Assembly (NCBI GenBank): GCA_003254905.1 | Contig: QANU01102988.1 | Location: 116,769-180,768 of the forward strand | Reading direction: 5' to 3' | DNA: 64,000 bases | DNA from: Nissolia schottii | Lineage: Eukaryota; Streptophyta; Magnoliopsida; Fabales; Fabaceae | In this document: piece after piece, positions 1-10,961 of the stretch | Layout: each line of letters starts with the position of its first letter | Numbering within the stretch: the first letter of the stretch is position 1 | Position numbers and translations under genes: made by a program | Notes under the pieces: model-generated | The model's input: the letters and a program-made list of their open reading frames with translations, nothing else | What the model was told of the DNA's origin: nothing | The model's database searches: none

Positions 1-560
1 GTGGTATGGCCAATCGCAATGCCAGGAATTTTCCAGATAGACAACATGGTGTTGTTGCTAGTACCTAAATATGTTATTTAACTTGTTATTTACCTTGTTA
101 CTTAACTTGTTATTTAATTTGTTATTCACTTTTGTCATTTCTTTCTTTGCATTCCACGCTGATGATCGATGATGTTGTTAGTAGAGGAGATCGAGGTTGA
201 AGCTGTTGCCCATGAATTTATTGCTTAGGTTATTGTCTAATTAGCTTGTTATTGACTTTCAATGATTGTTTAAGGACTGGTTAATGCAATGGTTGTTATC
301 GCCTATGGAATGATTTTTTGCTCTAACTTTCAAGAGCTTCTGCCATTAGGCCATCCACCAATGAGGGCTGCAACTTCACAATGAAGAGGAAGCCCTCCAC
401 CAAGCATACCTACTCATCGAGCTATTGGAGTTAGTTCACAAACATTCCAAGCTACAAGCAAAGGCACACAAGATAGGTTTATGATATTAACACCAACCAC
501 CAATTCAGCAGTGAAGACTCTGAATTGTACATAGTTTTTCACGATATTAACTATGAATTG
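1..560. other. Intergenic, no gene recognised
   Basis: No open frame of useful length and no splice-consistent exon set was seen. Composition is moderately AT-rich. The stretch at about 300-540 is somewhat richer in GC and may be a fragment of a decayed transposon, but no domain can be named. Confidence 0.5.
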
Positions 561-570
561 TGCTTATAGT

Positions 571-815
571 TTTTAGGTGCAGAACAACTTACATTTTTTT
601 GGAGATATATTTAATTACCTAAACAACTTTTGAGCTTAGTTTTGCACTAAATTTAGGTGCAAAACTTATGTTTTTTGGAGATGTATTTAATTAGGTGCAC
701 AACTTTTGTGCTTAGTTTTGCACCATATTTAGCTATGAATGATGCTTTATGTTTTTAAGTGCAGTTTTTTTAGAGATGTATTTAAGTAGGTGCACAACTT
801 TTAGTGTTATTAAGT
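571..815. repeat. Degenerate tandem repeat, about 85-bp unit, three copies
   Basis: Three successive copies share the order: TTAGGTGCA, an AACTT stretch, a T-run, GGAGAT-TATTTAATTA, then CAACTTTTG-GCTTAG-TTTGCAC. Copies begin near 571, 653 and 755, and the third is partial. Related text at 530-570 suggests further decayed copies. Nothing coding is implied. Confidence 0.7.
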
Positions 816-820
816 GCATA

Positions 821-1915
821 CCTTATGGATATTATATCCATATTTGGATAATGAAAATCGTGTCAATTATGTTTGTAGACCTTATCCATTTGTTCATTTC
901 AAATGTGTTTTAATATGATTTCCAAATCATATTAACATTTTTTTATAATAAATTTCAAATCTCTTTTCTAAAAGCAATAACTCAAAACATGTTTGAATAT
1001 TTGCTGCAAAGGATATTATATCAACATTGGTGGAGTGCGCTTGTGCTATGCGGTTACTACAGGCCAAAAACGTAACTGATTGGGAGGAAATGTAGTTTTA
1101 AAATTTGGATAAAAATGTAATAAAGGAAGATATTAGTTTCTTATTTTTATGCTAGTAACGTGGGGCTGTAAATCACTCCGTGATCTTTGTAACCACTTGT
1201 GATTGATTGGCCTAAGATTTAGGCAAATAAACCTCCTATTTATCTAAAAAAATAATAATGTTTTCTGCATAGGAATTTTTTCCCCTGATTGGCTAACTGA
1301 AAGCCGTCAACATTTTTTACCTTCTAAAGTTGAGGGTTTTTGTATTATTATTATTATTATTATCTATATGCTTATGTAACCATAAACTTTGTAAAAAAAA
1401 AAAATAAAATACTATGCAACCTCTTTTCCTAAACATAAGAGAAACAACTAGTGTGCCACCAACCATTCTTTATAATACATGAATAAAGATACATTTAATA
1501 ACCTCAAAGAACTATCTAAACCATTAACAACTTCTATACAACGCAATTAGAACTCCTCAGCTGAAAGCCAGGAACTCATTTTCAACAGTGAAGTCAAAGC
1601 GGGGGCAGCAATTGAACCAAATTCAAGGGGAGAACACAACTATACCAAGTACACATCAACAGATTAAAGTCTACATATTAACTACATGTACAAGAATAAA
1701 TGTTTCAATTTCAGCATGGAAGTCTGAGGAAAGGTTTCTTTCAAATGTAGATGGCTAACACAAGACTATGAGAAAAGTAGAAGAATAAGAAAGTATGAGG
1801 AGAAGAGGGAGAAAAGAAGAAGATGAAGACAAATAGAAGAAGAGGAGGAAAAGCATAAACATATGAACAACAGAGAAGACAAATGCGTGAAAGAAGATTG
1901 GCGGCGATTTGTGGA
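821..1915. other. AT-rich intergenic sequence
   Basis: No supportable gene. It contains a short perfect palindrome near 911-932, a TTA microsatellite near 1344-1362 and an A-run near 1394. A stretch at about 1150-1240 looks like the transcribed tail of a retroelement, but nothing diagnostic is present. Confidence 0.4.
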
Positions 1916-2954
1916 AATATAAGGGATGAGAGTTTTACTTTTTAGGTTCTTTTTAAATTTATTTTTCAAATGCCATGCGGGCATCTTCTTGGCATTGCCA
2001 TGTCAAATGTTAAGTGTCAACTTTGCAATCGTTACCAAGCTTTGATGGAGAGTTAACATGGAGGACTGATTTGAATGATACTCGCTAAGTCAGGAACCAA
2101 TAAATTTGCGGGGACGAATTTGCTCAATTTGGCTAACAATAAGGATTAATGTGATAGTTTACTCCATTCTAAAAGAAAATTAGATGAATTGAATGGTGTA
2201 TAGCCTAGCCAACTGAGCTCTGAATAGTAAAATGAGTTAACTATTTGGATTCATCATCCTTTTCTTGCTAGATTGTTATCTTAGTTTGTGTTTCTTTGTT
2301 GGGCCTTAGGGCAACCTTTCTTACAAAATAAAATAAAATAAATTGTATGACAACCATGACCTCAAAGGTAGTGTACTGAACACAATTCAAAGAACATGTA
2401 TCTCTCTTTCTCTCTTTTTCTTTTAACAGAGGTCTTTGCCATGTCAAGAGTTTTACATGCTAAAAAGTAAAAAGGATAAAGACGAGTTGAATGTCAAAAA
2501 TTGAGAAGGTAAAAATTATCACAATTAATCATAAAATCTAGGTAAGTAGAGGAAGAAACTAATATTATTCTCACACACTTTTTTTTTTCACAAATCAAAT
2601 ACAATTAATCATAGTAGCAAAACTTGAAGGGAAAAAAATACAACCTATCATAATATATCCTTACTTTATTTCTTTTTATTGATTTTATTTTTGAAAGATT
2701 GAAAGAAAATAAAGGAAATGAAAAAATCAACAGTATTTTCATTTTTTTTCTCCATATCTTAAACACGAACTCTAGTTAAACCTAGTTAAAAGGAAAGAGC
2801 AACCTTAATTTCTATTAGGTTTTCTTGTTTGGAGCCTCATCACCACCATAGCTTACATACCCAAAACACTTCTCGGAGTTAAGGCGTGGTGAAGGGCTAG
2901 AAGATGGGACTTTAATCCCTTTGGAGAGAAAATTGAACACTTTGTGCTTAACCC
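1916..2954. repeat. Direct duplication, copy A (about 1.04 kb)
   Basis: This block aligns end to end with 2955-4033. Both begin AATATAAGGGATGAG. They share the same order of landmarks: a TTTTTCAAATGCCATG motif, GTTACCAAGCTTTGA, a GAGTTAACATGGAGGA motif, and a long AT-rich middle. Both end inside the 3' half of a small peptide gene on the minus strand. Offsets grow from 1039 bp at the start to about 1080 at the end through small indels. The divergence shows the duplication is not recent. Confidence 0.88.
2815..2952 (-). pseudogene. Truncated duplicate of the IDA-like peptide gene
   Basis: Reading the minus strand from about 2952 gives an open frame of about 45 codons that parallels the C-terminal half of the intact gene at 3887-4153, and ends in TAA at 2815-2817. 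The signal peptide and promoter are missing because the duplication junction falls inside the coding sequence. Relative to the intact copy it has a 9-bp in-frame deletion. Three of the four C-terminal cysteines are replaced (by Arg, Tyr and Gly). The core PSSxPSP motif is kept, as PSSSPSP. It has no start codon of its own and no signal sequence, so it should not yield a secreted peptide. Confidence 0.75.
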
Positions 2955-4033
2955 AATATAAGGGATGAGGGTTTTATTTTTTAGGTTTTTTTAATTTATT
3001 TTTCAAATGCCATGTAGGAATCTTCTTGGCACTGCCATGTCACACATTAAGTGCCACCTCTGCAACTGTTACCAAGCTTTGACAGAGAGTTAACATGGAG
3101 GATTGATTTGAATGAAGCTCGCTAACGTTAGGGACCAATTTGACAGATTTTAAACTTTGAAGACAAATTTTCTCGACTTAGCCAACAACAGGGACCTTGG
3201 TGACGGTTTACTCCATTATAAATGAAAATTAGACAAATTGAATGGCGCATAGCCTAGCCAACTGGGCTTTAAATAGTAAAAATGAGTTTAACTATTTGGA
3301 CTCATCTTCCATTTCTTGCTAGAGTGTCCTCTTAGTTTGTGCTTCTTTGTTGGGCCTTAAGACCATTTTTCTTACAATAAAATAAAATAAGTTGTATGAC
3401 AACCATGACCACAAAGGTAGTGTCCTGAACACAATTCAAAGAGCGTACATCTCTCTCTTCTTTTTCTTTTGACAAAGGTCTTTCTCATGTCAAGAGGTTT
3501 ACATGCTAAAAAGGAACAAAGATGAATTGAATATAAAAAAATATGAAGGTAAAGATTATCACAAATATTGTTCATAAAATCTAGGTGCAACCTTTTTTGT
3601 TTTTCTCACATAAAAGAAACTAATGTTCTTCTCACACATTCTTTTTTGTTTTTTTTCACAAATCAAATGCAAGTAATCATAGTAGCAAAAATTGAAGGAA
3701 AAAAAAAATACAACCAACCATAATATCCCTTTATTTATTTTTGTTGAATTTTTTTTTTAAAAGATTCAGAATCAAATAAAGGAAATGAAAAAAATCAATT
3801 CGTTCCTTTCATTTTCTTTTTCACCATATCCTAAACACAAACTCCAATTAAACCTGGCTAAAAGGAAAGAACAACCTTAATTTCTACTAGGGTGTGTTGT
3901 TTGGAGCCTCATCACAACCATAGCTCGCTGAATTAACACACACAAAACACTTCTTTGAGTTAAGGCACGGTGAAGGGCCAGAAGATGGAACTTTAATCGC
4001 TTTGGGGAGAAAATTGAACACTCTGTGCCTAAA
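2955..4033. repeat. Direct duplication, copy B (about 1.08 kb)
   Basis: Second copy of the 1916-2954 block. It joins copy A head to tail at about 2954, within the peptide coding sequence of copy A. At its right end the intact peptide gene continues beyond the repeat (4034-4153) into its signal-peptide codons. This means copy B holds the parental locus and copy A is the truncated product. Confidence 0.85.
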
Positions 4034-4153
4034 GCCTTTGTTTTTTATTCCCTTGTAGCCTTTAATTGTGAAAATTGCAGCATTTGATGTGGCGGCTATG
4101 TTAGAGAGGAGAAGCAATAGCATAAGGGAGGCTAGGAGGGGTCTAGAAGCCAT
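3887..4153 (-). CDS. Small secreted IDA-like/PIP-like signalling peptide precursor, 88 aa
   Basis: The frame runs from ATG at 4151-4153 to TAG at 3887-3889. The next in-frame codon that could be taken as a start upstream is GTG, not used in plants, so the ATG starting MASRPLL is chosen. Residues 1-25 form a classic signal peptide with a poly-Leu core. A basic linker follows (residues 31-44, rich in Lys, Arg and Gly). Residues 46-65 read F-x-FLPK-x4-VPSSGPSP-x-LN, which resembles the active region of IDA-LIKE peptides (FxYLPKGxxIPPSxPSxxHN) and the SGPS core of PIP peptides. Those families are secreted, cleaved and sensed by HAESA-type or RLK7-type receptor kinases. Unlike classic IDA peptides it ends in a 24-residue tail with cysteines 63, 69, 72 and 80. 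Other possibilities are a cysteine-rich peptide or a relic of a larger family. Expression is not shown by the sequence, but a TATA box is well placed upstream. Confidence 0.68.
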   Translation of the reverse strand: MASRPLLASLMLLLLLSNIAATSNAAIFTIKGYKGIKNKGFRHRVFNFLPKAIKVPSSGPSPCLNSKKCFVCVNSASYGCDEAPNNTP

Positions 4154-4239
4154 GATGATAAGAAGCACAATAAGCTTGTTTCTTCTGAGTCAATTTTTCT
4201 TTTTTTTAAAATCAAGATAGAACTCGGTTTCAGTTTGGG

Positions 4240-4246
4240 TTTTATA
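4240..4246 (-). promoter_or_regulatory. TATA box of the peptide gene
   Basis: The minus strand reads TATAAAA here, 87 bp upstream of the ATG. A start site about 30 bp downstream would give a leader of about 55-60 nt, normal for a small plant gene. No other TATA-like motif lies between it and the ATG. Confidence 0.5.
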
Positions 4247-4249
4247 AAT

Positions 4250-6300
4250 GAATGTGAATGTGTCAAAATTGTTGCAGCATAACCGATGGCAAAGCTTGGT
4301 TTAATTAATGTGGCTTTTTTTCTTTTTTCTTTTTCTCTTACCCCTATCCTCTCGTCAGATGTTTAAATGCTTGACATTAAATATGATTTTGAGAGAGAGA
4401 GAGAGAACCCGTAGACAAATTGTTAATATTAATAAAGATTTTAGAATAAGAGAAATTATTGAATATAGAAAAATGGTTAATCTTAATTAGATATTAAAAG
4501 AAATACACATATTTAAGCAAAAATATAAGTCTTGTTAATAATATAAAAATGAGTAAAAATTCTTTAAAGTTAATATTTTACTTTAGAAAGTAAAAAATAC
4601 ACATACTATATGATTGAACAAAATTATTACAGCATGAAAAATAAACTTATATTAATACACATTTATTTTCTTTCCTAAAGTTAAGAGGTATAAATAGGGG
4701 GAAATAATGATATCTTGATATTAAATGAACAAATATTTTAAAACCAGTTCTAAACTACCAAGAGCTGAATTTTTTTTAACGTCCATAATCGTTGTTGAAT
4801 TTGTGTAAAATAAACAAATTTACCTGATCATTGCGTCAAAGTTAAGTCATACTTTATTAAATGAACGGGTTCTCAAGTTTGAAAAAGTTAATGAGAAGAA
4901 ATAAAAAGGAAAATCTCATTTATCACTCCTGCTTTCATGGTTGACTTGAGTCAAGTCAGTAAAACTCACTTCAATTTTCCAAGCTACACAAGGACATTAG
5001 AAATAATCGCCATCATCCTCAAAGTAATTGCTTTTAATAATACTAATTTCTTTTTCTTTTTTACAAAGATAATAGGAAGACTTTTTTTTATCTCATTTAT
5101 GATTTAAATTTAAGTTCTTTCGGTTCACTTAATGTAAATGAATCACTAAATTATGTGCTCAACCACATAATAATATTTTTTTTCATTACCATTAAACTCT
5201 TACTTAAATCTTACTTAAATGTAAATAAAAAGACAAGAACACATTTACTTACACTTTGACTCCTTAAAGATATATCAGTTAATGACAATTAAAATATGAA
5301 AATATTTTTTAGCAAGAAAATTATGGCTATTTTTAGAGTTAAAGTTTGAGAGACTCTAAAAAGGTAAAAATTGCTCTTCAAAATTTATAGCAATACAAAC
5401 TCTAGAGTTATTTTTAAAACTCTTATAAGTTTGCTATTTTACTTCATAAAATTGAGTTAGTAACTCGCATACGAACTCTCTTTTTGATACACTCAGTTTA
5501 AATTTAAACCTCACACCATTATCTCAAAAGTTTTACATACAATAACTCACGATTTAATGACAATATAAAACTATTTCATTCTGACAGTGAAAACCAATTA
5601 AACTCTAAGTCATTAAAAAAATGTTAAATTAGTTTTTAAAATTTTTTAAGGAGCATAAATCAATTCTAAAAAGCACATCTAACTTTTAAATACAAAAGTA
5701 AAATTAATGTAAAATTGTAATTATAAAAATTAATGGTAATACTTAATGTATTAACTATCTTTAAGTTATAAAAAAAAGTAAAATTATAAGTATATTAGGC
5801 ATAAAGTTGTTAAAACGTCAATAAAAATAAATAAAATTGTTAAAAAATATCATTATTGACGCATGTAACTTGGATAATAAAAGAAAATGACTCGTGTAAT
5901 TAGGGCCGCTTGTTTTTTTCTTCTTCTTCTTTTCAATCAGAAAATGTTAGGCTGCAAAATAATGTACTTCGCTTAACCAACTAGTATTATGGACTTCACA
6001 AGTTGGTCCATCTCATAAATTTTTTTTTTCAAATAGGCTAAAAGTTATAAAATGATATATATTACTTTAAAAGAATAGAAATGTGCTGACATGGCATCAC
6101 CTGATTCATTTGAAGGGATGAGATTAATTAAATGTAAATTGATGTGAATTTTGTAATACTAGTAAGTACACTAGTTCGTACAAGTAATAAGAGTGAGTAT
6201 TAAAGTTCAGGTTGTTGACTCACAAGAATAATATTACATTAGAATTTAATTAACAAATAACTTGATAGAATTGATTATAGTAATAAAAGAGAATTGAGTT
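4250..6300. other. AT-rich intergenic sequence
   Basis: No supportable gene. It holds a (GA)n tract at 4391-4406 and many A/T homopolymers. Open frames are short and biased toward Lys, Asn, Ile and Phe, as expected by chance. Confidence 0.5.
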
Positions 6301-8990
6301 TGATTTTAATAAAATAAAATAAAAGGAAACAAAGCCAACTTAGAATAATGGAAGAAGAAACTTGGAGAAGAGGTTAGGACATTAACTTCGCCTATTCTAG
6401 ACTCAGGTGTGCTCATAGACAAACACACAATTATTCTAAAACATTATTATTCAATTATTAATCTAGTTAACAAATGGCTGGGGTTCCTATCCTAATCATA
6501 AGCCTCTTTCAAGGTCGAATGATTATCTTTACTTAGAGTGACTACCCAATCTATTGGTGTAGCCTAATCTATTAAAAGCATGAATGGTTTATGAATTTCC
6601 CATACAAAATCACACAGGTTGAGTTTGTTCCTCTTGGATTATCGCTCAACCTATGCTTTCTATAATAGAGCACTCTTGCATTCCTTTTCTCAAATTCATG
6701 CAAGACAATAATTCATTCAATTAATGGCCAATTAATCAAAAGCATTAAGAACAATTCATAGAAACTTAATCAACATCGATAGAAAATTGAATTAAAAAGA
6801 GGTTTTATGATAACATTATCAAAGAAACAGTTACATCAATGCCCTAGCAAGGACATAGTTCATAAATAAAGATGAAGAAAAGACAACGAAACCAAAATAT
6901 GAAGGTTCTAGGGAAGAACAATGGTAGAGATTTGACTTAGGCCGAATTGAGATCTCTCCCTCATCGCGTTAGACCCCCGGAGCCTTCGTCTTCGCACTGA
7001 GGAGCTCTCTTAGGGTTGTCTATACTCTTGGAAAAAAATGTAAACTGTAGAATATTTTTTAATGTGATTTAGGTTTGTATTTTGCCCTCGAACCGAAATT
7101 ACAAAAAGGGGGTTTATAGTTTTTCTGATTTTTTTGACAGATTTTTTTCGTACTATTCGAGTAGCGCACTTAATAGTTCAGTTCTTGAACTTCTATCGCT
7201 GCACTACTCAAGTAGCGCAATCACAACCCAAGTAGTGTCTCCTGATTTTCATTGTGATGGTAAAAATGCTATAACTTTTGTAACAAAAGTTTGAATGATG
7301 TGATTCAAGTCTCCAATTAAAGCTAAAAAAGAGATGTTCAACTTTGTAGCTGTATCCAATTAGAAATTCTTCCATATTCAAGGTGAAAACCTAGTGACAA
7401 AGTTAGAGTGAAACAATTTCAACACTTCGAAATAGCCATTTTTGCTTAGTATCCTCGAGGTCCTTATTTCTAAACCAAGAAAATTAACTCTCATTGGAGA
7501 TTTATCACAACCCTGAACTTGAGATTTTTGCTTGTCCCTAAGCAAAAGAAATTAAACTAAAAATAAACAAAATAGAAAATCTTTTCGCACAGTTGACTCT
7601 ATAAACATCCCTTACAAAAGCTACAAAACTCAGGGAGGCTTGGGGTTTGACTCAAACACTAAACTAAAAAACAGTTAAACATCCATGTGAGTAGTTATCA
7701 AATCACCAAAAGTGAGATTTTCACCCCTCATCATTGCTCAAATTATCAACTCAAAACTACCTACTATTCAATATTCACAACATTGGACCACCATATTATG
7801 CAAACAAACCAAATTTTGAATCTTTCAAGAAGCGCATGTGTGCAATCATGATAAACCAAAAACCATTAAGATCAAATTAATGCACATATTTGAGAAGAAC
7901 ATAATCAAAAACCCAATTTTTGATCTTTCTTATTTCCACTAGGCTTCCACTAAACTAAAAATCAAAAGATCTTATGTGGAATGTATCGTTAGGCTTAGTG
8001 GAGGTATGTTGGATAGTCATTTAGGCTATTACATACCCTCAACTTGAGAAACCATTGCTCCTAGACCCACTACATAAAGGGACCGCCAACTTGGTTGGTG
8101 GCACTTTCATGCTTCCTGTAGTGTATTTGTGACCAACTTTCCAGCTTGCTTTCCTTTGTTTTATTCCCTAATCCCAATTTATTTGTGGGATTTTTTCTTG
8201 ATTCACCTTCTATTTTTTTTCTTTTTTTTTAATCTCCATTTTCTCCTTTTTCTCCCATTATTGATTGAAGCATGATGTGCTTATGTCACGAGGGCCTACC
8301 CTATGCAATGCATATAACAAATTTGGCTTGAAAGAATTTAGGGATTAAAGAGGTTTATACAAGGAAGACACATTGGCGTACAGATGACTCACATAATAAA
8401 TCAATGCCAAGGCTACAAGGGGCGACTAGGGGTAATATAAGTAAAGTTTGGCTTAAAGGCTACCTTATGGGTTTTCCAAACAATGCCTAGATCACTTCTA
8501 AAGCCAGTGTAACCCAAGTCTATTTCCAATTGAATCAAATTGAATTCCATCATGTTTCACTCAAACAAGAATACAAACAGGCATATTCTCAGTCATGGTT
8601 ATCAATTCTCCTAAGAGTTTAAAAGTGAATCAGTTGAATTTTTAAAAATATTATTCATAGGCACAAAGTGGTTCTCGAATAATTCCAAACAAAAACTAAT
8701 AGCCAGTAAAGAGTTGAAAGCTAACCAATACATACACAATCACCGGGGTTCTAACACAACTTATTAGACAATGGATAACTATCGTTTTTTTTAAAAGCTA
8801 AAACTTAAGAAAATCATAAAAAAAAAATGAAAATACATGCATGAAATGCAATTTCCTCACCCCCACCAACTTTATATAACATGAAATGCAAATGCAAAAA
8901 TTAAAAGTTACCTTTGGTTAAGTTGTCTCTCAATAAGCACTTTGGTTTACGTCCCTAAGTTGGACGTGCCTCTACCATCAAGAGATGCCC
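6300..8990. other. Non-coding sequence, possibly retroelement spacer
   Basis: No domain-bearing frame is visible. The stretch is less AT-rich than its neighbours. It lies on the 3' side of the decayed gypsy pol on the minus strand, so part of it may be that element's 3' non-coding region or the spacer of another element. No LTR pair, primer-binding site or target duplication could be found to prove this. Confidence 0.3.
7153..7237. repeat. Short palindromic motifs CTAYTCRAGTAG
   Basis: Near-palindromes CTATTCGAGTAG (7153-7164) and CTACTCAAGTAG (7204-7215) occur 51 bp apart. Both are followed by CGCA. A third half-copy (CAAGTAGTG) begins near 7229. The function is unknown. Confidence 0.4.
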
Positions 8991-9021
8991 AAATCCCATA
9001 TCCAAATTCCTTTTCTCTGAG

Positions 9022-9460
9022 TCAGTAATATGTAGAGGGGCATAGGTGCCCAAAGTGTCTCACAAAAGGGACAGTGGTCAACAATTTCATTGCCACTATA
9101 ACTATGTCAGCAATACGGTCCCTTTGACCAGATTTCTTCAACGGTGGAGCACAAGAAATAGGATTTTTCAAAGAACTCAATGGTACCGGCATGATTTCTT
9201 CTTCCTTCTTCTCCTCTGATGGTTCTTCTAGCATAGCTGACTCTTTCATAGATTGCTCTATCAGTGTATTGGTGGCTAGCTCAATTTCATGTGAGATTTC
9301 CTCATTTTCTTTAGAACTTTCTTCCTTGCTCGTGCTTGTGCCATAAAACTCTTTACATTTGTTCATAAACCATGCTTTTATGATTTCTATGTCAGTCTCC
9401 CCATTCATTAAGTCCTCATGTGACAACAAGAAAAATAGTTGGCAATAAGCATGAAGTCGA
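9022..9460 (-). other. Open acidic frame after the gypsy RT, unrecognised
   Basis: The minus strand stays open for about 140 codons just past the RT remnant (which itself breaks off near 9430-9490). The product would be rich in Glu, Ser and Lys, with an EESSKENEE-type acidic stretch, and does not resemble RT, RNase H or integrase. It may be the start of another retroelement's gag or spacer ORF joined by rearrangement. No function is assigned. Confidence 0.25.
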
Positions 9461-10160
9461 GGAACTTTCCTACTTCTACGGCAAAGGCGCATTTGAGAGG
9501 ATTGAGACTCATGTTATATGCTCTTAACTGCTCAAAAAATCCTTTTAATTCCTTCAATATTCTTCCTTCTTCTGAGCTCTTCACCAACATGTTGTCCACA
9601 TAGACTTCCATCACCATGTTGATTAGGTCATCAAACACTCAGTTCATTAGTCGCTGATAGGTAGCTCCCGAGTTCTTTAACTCAAATGGAATTACCTTGT
9701 AGTAGTAGTTTACCATTGGAGTGAGTAATGTCGTCTTCTTTGCGTTATCTGGGTGCATTCAAATCTGGTTGTATCCTAAGTATGCATCCATAAAGATAAG
9801 GTATTTATATCTGGATGAAGCATCCACTAAACTATAAATGTTTGGTAATGGGTAAGGGTCCTTAGGGCAGGCTTTGTTGAGGTTGGTGTAGTCAACACAC
9901 ATCCTCATCTTGTCATTGGACTTGGGTACCATTACCACATTAGAAAGCCAGGTGGGATATCGTATTTCAGTAATAAACTCCGCTTTGAGGAGTCATTCTA
10001 TGTGTTCCTTTACAACTGTCTGCCTCTAAACATATCCTTCTTCTCTTCTGGGATATTGGCTGGGCATTAGGCTCTACATAGAGTCGATGACACATGAAAG
10101 AATGGTCAATTCCAGGCATGTCTACAGCTGTTCATGCAAAGAGATTTGAGTTTTCTTGGA
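9460..10160 (-). pseudogene. Gypsy reverse transcriptase remnant
   Basis: Successive frames on the minus strand show the pre-RT GIDHSFMCHRL motif (about 10110), a valine-rich TWLSNVVMV-type stretch, the MDAYLGYNQ-type motif and finally VYVDNMLVKS at about 9600. The last is the catalytic YVDD box with its second Asp changed to Asn. Several stops and frame changes separate these, so the enzyme is dead. Confidence 0.7.
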
Positions 10161-10536
10161 GAAACATAGTCAGCTTCTTCTTGGTAGGTGTTGGGAGGTG
10201 TTTGTTGATTTTTGTTACCTTTCCTGGGTTTTTACCGAGTTGTACTTCCTCTAGTTCTCCCTTAGGTTGAGGTCGCAATTCTTGTGGTCAATCTTGAATG
10301 TCGAGGTCTACTACCATCATCTCATTTCTGACTCCCAAACTCTCTTATGCAACTTTTCTTTTCTGACCAACCTCTAAGCTGGCTTGGTAACATCTCCTCG
10401 ATAGAAGTTAGTTGGCCTTTATTGTGATGACTTCCCCTTTTTCCAAAGGGAACTTCATTGCTAAGTGGAGGGTGGATACCATAGCTCCCAACTTGTTAAG
10501 TGTCTTTCGACCAATTATGGCATTATATGCTGACGA

Positions 10537-10905
10537 TCAATCAACCACCAAAAAGTTTACCTTTTTTGTCTGGCTATTAGGCTTTGCTCCGAAGGTAACA
10601 TGTTGTGTGGTGTACCCATCTGAGTCTATCCTCTTTCCTGTAAAGCTGATGAGCTTCGATTGATGAGTTTTTAAATCTAAGGAGTCCAACCCTAATTTGT
10701 TGAAGGCATCATGGAATAAGATGTCCGCTGAGTTGGATTGATCGATCAAAACCTTCTTTACCTCTGCATTAACCATGATGACTAATATAATAATTGCATC
10801 GTCATGGCCAGGTTTGACTCCCTCTCCATCTTCATTAATGAACGTGATATTCAACATCGGGAGTAACTTTCGAGAGGATGGGCCGTGAGTGGATACATGC
10901 ATCAC
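10537..10905 (-). pseudogene. Gypsy aspartic protease remnant
   Basis: An open stretch of about 120 codons contains VLIDQSNSADILF, a variant of the VLIDQGSSADI signature of plant gypsy proteases (the catalytic Asp is retained and the usual Gly is changed to Ser). A following FTGKRIDSDGY segment fits the flap region. It is cut off from gag and RT by stops on both sides. Confidence 0.65.
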
Positions 10906-10961
10906 CTCTTTGAGTTGCTTTTTCCTTGTTGATCTGGATTCTCCCCCACTCGTGAATCCAC

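Noticed and set aside
1766..1984. Leu/Ser/Phe-rich 72-codon frame on the minus strand
   Set aside because: It comes from an AG-rich low-complexity tract (CT-rich on the minus strand) and crosses the duplication border.
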